Positions 7,620-10,177 of a stretch of DNA of 10,177 nt are shown here, piece by piece. The position numbers and the translations under genes are program-made. Source of the stretch: Phoronis pallida (taxonomy: Eukaryota; Phoronida; Phoronidae); contig JAOXYC010249900.1 in NCBI GenBank assembly GCA_028565715.1, forward strand, positions 1 to 10,177. The letters run 5' to 3'. Numbering within the stretch: position 1 is the first letter of the stretch; each line of letters starts with the position of its first letter. Under the pieces are notes generated by a model. The model was not told where the DNA came from. It did not search any database and saw only the letters and a list, made by a program, of their open reading frames with translations.

Positions 7620-9104
7620 TTGAACACAAAAACATGAAACTTTGTTTGACGATCATTTTATAGAAAGAACAGACAACCCTGTATCCTAGACAAGCCACCC
7701 GTTTTTGTTCCAACGAAAAATGATTTGACGCAAGACTGTCAAATTAATGACCCGTTTAACTTCAACTTAATCTGTAAAACCTTAAAAAACACTTGTTTTA
7801 TATGTCTTAGTATGTGGTGTTAAACATTTATAGCCAATATGGCCCAACTATGTAAAGTATTTATTAAGAAATCATGATCAATAAAACAAGATGTTACTTT
7901 TGCACCACGTTCTTAGTCCTGTCCGATTACAAAACAATAAAAGTAACGTTTGTGATTAAAACGAAATTTAACAACAATATTTGACTTAATGGTCATTTTG
8001 AAATTTCATCATCCAATATATGGATATTTAAGTGCCAAGAATTTAACTGAAAAAATCCATTGTCATAAATGCATATATTCATTGCCTTCGAGGTGAGTTC
8101 AAAGTGTATTGGTATTTTACGACCAAAAGGCTGTTCTCATACCGGGTAAGCAAAAAAACCCTGTCTTTTGTTCCTCATTGACATACACGTAAAATGAATG
8201 TTTCATTCTCTCGTATATACAAAATGCTTTTTTGATTAGCTCAAAGCAAACCGTGTTATGAAATCAAGTCAAATTCTTGAAAGTTGTAACTTAAAGCGAT
8301 CATATCAAATTGTCGAAATGTTTTCCACAGACTTACAAAGCCCATGTATGTATAAGCGCATCATTCCGTTTACTGTTCGAACTAGTGGTAGACTCGGAAT
8401 ATTCATTTTTTATCAATCACACTTACATAATTCAGAATGATATTCTTGAAAAAATCATGGTGTTTGTGAATTGTTTTGGAGCAATGAGGACACGAATTAG
8501 CTCCCGTTTTCATCTAATCCCTAAAAAGAAAAACAAAACGAAACTTATAATTTATACCCTGGCAATTAGAACGTGTTACCGGGAAGGCCATTGCTATTTG
8601 TAATCAACAAAAAAAGTCAAGGAAAACAGAAAAAAAATGCAAATTTGTAACACTGCGACTAGGACATTTTCGTCGAAATTACGAAATTACTCGTGTACTT
8701 AACTTTTACTTAGGTCTCTTGGTGCCTAGGTGGCACATAAGGCTTCATTACTCGTGTAAATTACCGTAATTATGGGCTTCAATTGCACGCACATGTTTTA
8801 AATGTAGGTTGATATTACATTTTGGAGGTATTTACGATACAGCAATTTACGACATTCTTCAAAATCTGAAACATCTTCGACAAGGTAACCGATCACAATG
8901 CGGTCTGGTAAGTAAGCTTCTTTATTTAATTTGTTACGAACAATTTACTGTTTTCGTATATAAGTGTAACTCAGTGGTAAGAATGTTCCAGGTATTACTT
9001 TAACCTCTTTCGTTTGAGTTTTTTTTTATTCCCTACGTAGCTAGCTAATGAACGTGATACAAAAGAAAATGTGAGACCAATAACCCGGATTTAGTTTTTC
9101 ATTA
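7620..9104. other. Intergenic sequence between two convergent genes, no gene seen
   Basis: The deacetylase gene ends from the left and the minus-strand gene ends from the right, so this would be a tail-to-tail spacer. A 9-bp inverted repeat, GTTACTTTT (7893-7901) with AAAAGTAAC (7939-7947), and a repeated TTACTCGTGTA (near 8686 and 8748) are the only structures noted. Confidence 0.55.
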
Positions 9105-9110
9105 TTTATT
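9105..9110 (-). terminator. Poly(A) signal for the minus-strand exon
   Basis: AATAAA on the minus strand lies about 90 bp past the stop codon at 9200, followed by a T-rich/GT-containing stretch. Position and order support the minus-strand coding call, although AATAAA is common in such AT-rich sequence. Confidence 0.45.
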
Positions 9111-9199
9111 AAATAACCCCAAAGAATGAGGAATAAAATTACAATAAAACAAATAATTTAAAAACATAATAAAATAGAACTGGTGTTAAAATGCGCGGG

Positions 9200-9603
9200 T
9201 TAACAGTGTGTAAGTTCATCATAGTTATCACTCATCAATAAATACTTTAGTGAATCAACAACACCATCGGTTTTACACTTAAAATCACATCTTAATTGCT
9301 TACACAGAGCTATTGTCACAGGTGAATACCCTGCCGATACAATCCTGTGGATCAGAGTACCCTCAACAGGGACACCAGTGTACATATAATCCGACAATAA
9401 ATTAATTTGAAGTTGCCGTACTGGAGAATCCAAATTAAAAATTCTCCTCAGAAACAACACAGAATTTCTAAGTATCACACCCTCTATCTTAGGAATTTTA
9501 GGATTATGTCTCATCGACAGCACTATGTTCTTACAAGAAAATAGCAAATATGAATTTCCAATCACGTTCTTAAGGTGATTAATTATACTTGCCAAAAAAA
9601 TCG
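9200..9603 (-). CDS. Probable terminal exon of an unidentified minus-strand gene
   Basis: Reading the minus strand, an acceptor TTTGTTGTTTACTTGTAG ends at 9604. From there a frame stays open for about 134 codons to a TAA at 9202-9200, long for DNA this AT-rich. The encoded sequence has normal protein composition, with stretches such as RRIFNLDSPVRQLQINLL, GTLIHRIVSAGYSP and VTIALCKQLRCDFKCK, and ends DELTHC. The first internal ATG would give a 103-residue product starting MRHNPKIPK. A poly(A) signal follows on the same strand. I do not recognise the family. The helix-rich pattern around GTLIH..AGYSPVTIA faintly recalls ankyrin-type repeats, but this is not a call. Upstream exons were not found. 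Confidence 0.5.
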
Positions 9604-9650
9604 CTACAAGTAAACAACAAACGATTTAATCAATTTTGATTTTGACTTAC

Positions 9651-10089
9651 TCCGCTATCAAGTTTTCGCCATTCGTAGATTTCAAGTCCTTTAAAGAGTG
9701 AAAGCAATGTCTACACAGACTGACTCTGACAAGGAGTCATTCAATTCGATAACATGATGTAATTTAGGAATTCAAAGACATAGCAGCCACAAGACGAGTC
9801 GGGCTTTGTTCGACGGTCTATTTAGCGATTCGTGTTGACCAACATATTTTCTGTCAAAGTATCATCATATAGAACGGTGAATATAAGGCTAAGGAGCCTG
9901 CAGGTGGAACTCAAACATTGTGTTAATATCCATGTTGAAGGGCCATAACTTCTCAAATTTGAATGTCTAAACAGGGCTTCATGATTTTAACTTCAGCCTG
10001 GGCAATTAAGATCATGTAGTTTGAAGTACCAACATTGAAAGTAAACACTTCTTTTCGAAAAATGTTAATTTATTTCCCTTCACTTTCAG
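9651..10089. other. Sequence between the minus-strand exon and the right-edge exon, nothing firm seen
   Basis: No long open frame on either strand. A small inverted repeat, TGACTC..GAGTCA, lies near 9721-9739. If the flanking calls are right, the region would hold first exons or promoters of divergently transcribed genes, but none can be pointed to. Confidence 0.4.
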
Positions 10090-10177
10090 TCGCCATTTTG
10101 TTAGTGTACGGATTCGTTTTCTACTACGTCATAGTACACGTGCAAAGTGCGGACACACGCGGATTGAACTGTGTCAA
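10090..10177 (+). CDS. Possible partial exon with signal peptide of a second secreted-protein gene
   Basis: A pyrimidine-rich acceptor (TTTCCCTTCACTTTCAG) ends at 10089. In phase 1 the frame reads AILLVYGFVFYYVIVHVQS and then ADTRGLNC up to the window edge. That is a hydrophobic core, a small-residue cleavage site and a cysteine soon after, as in exon 2 of the deacetylase gene, which also has a phase-1 acceptor ending ACTTTCAG in the signal peptide. A second frame is also open across this short stretch, so the evidence is modest. No first exon was identified. Confidence 0.35.

Noticed and set aside
9604-9650. 47-bp minus-strand intron with a good donor (GTAAGT) joined to the exon at 9603
   Set aside because: The phase needed by the downstream frame places TGA and TAG codons just before the donor, so it cannot join coding sequence. 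It could only be a 5' UTR intron.
1-10177. CRISPR arrays, rRNA, tRNA or bacterial operon structure
   Set aside because: There is no regular repeat-spacer pattern, no recognisable cloverleaf or rRNA core, and the gene has eukaryotic introns and poly(A) signals.

Overview
This window is eukaryotic nuclear DNA from an animal. It is AT-rich and mostly non-coding, and it carries one clearly readable multi-exon gene on the plus strand (about 4097-7511). That gene encodes a secreted, modular carbohydrate-esterase family 4 protein of the chitin deacetylase type. Introns of 250-400 bp with GT..AG borders, an AATAAA poly(A) signal, and a deacetylase domain of the animal chitin deacetylase type (not a bacterial or fungal one) all point to a metazoan. 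The amino-terminal half lacks the peritrophin + LDL-receptor-A layout of insect enzymes. I therefore favour a lophotrochozoan such as a mollusc, brachiopod or annelid, but the sequence does not prove a phylum.

Layout. 1-4096 has no gene I can support. It holds a hexanucleotide minisatellite with strong G-quadruplex potential (about 391-556), a 310-bp imperfect inverted repeat with nested ends (2440-2750), and a second long hairpin (3691-3819) just upstream of the gene. 4097-7511 is the deacetylase gene. Splicing six exons at 4097-4106, 4359-4625, 5021-5272, 5645-6013, 6277-6475 and 6794-7511 gives an uninterrupted 604-residue protein. It has a signal peptide, three six-cysteine modules with nearly identical spacing, Thr/Pro linkers, and a complete NodB-type deacetylase domain. 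The first four introns are all phase 1, so each module sits on a symmetrical exon. Intron 3 contains a small perfect-stem hairpin (5503-5557). A poly(A) signal follows at 7580-7585.

7620-9100 is AT-rich and shows no gene. 9200-9603 on the minus strand is probably the last exon of an unidentified gene, with its own poly(A) signal at 9105-9110. At the right edge (10090-10177, plus strand) a phase-1 splice acceptor opens into a hydrophobic signal-peptide-like segment. This resembles how the deacetylase gene begins, so a second secreted-protein gene, possibly a tandem relative, may start here and run out of the window.

Functional reading: the three small cysteine-rich modules, joined by probably O-glycosylated Thr/Pro linkers, would act as carbohydrate-binding (chitin-binding-like) arms. 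They would hold a secreted chitin/chito-oligosaccharide deacetylase on its substrate in the extracellular matrix, cuticle, shell organic matrix or gut lining. Metal-binding and catalytic residues are all present, so the enzyme is probably active. The modules' binding specificity is inference.
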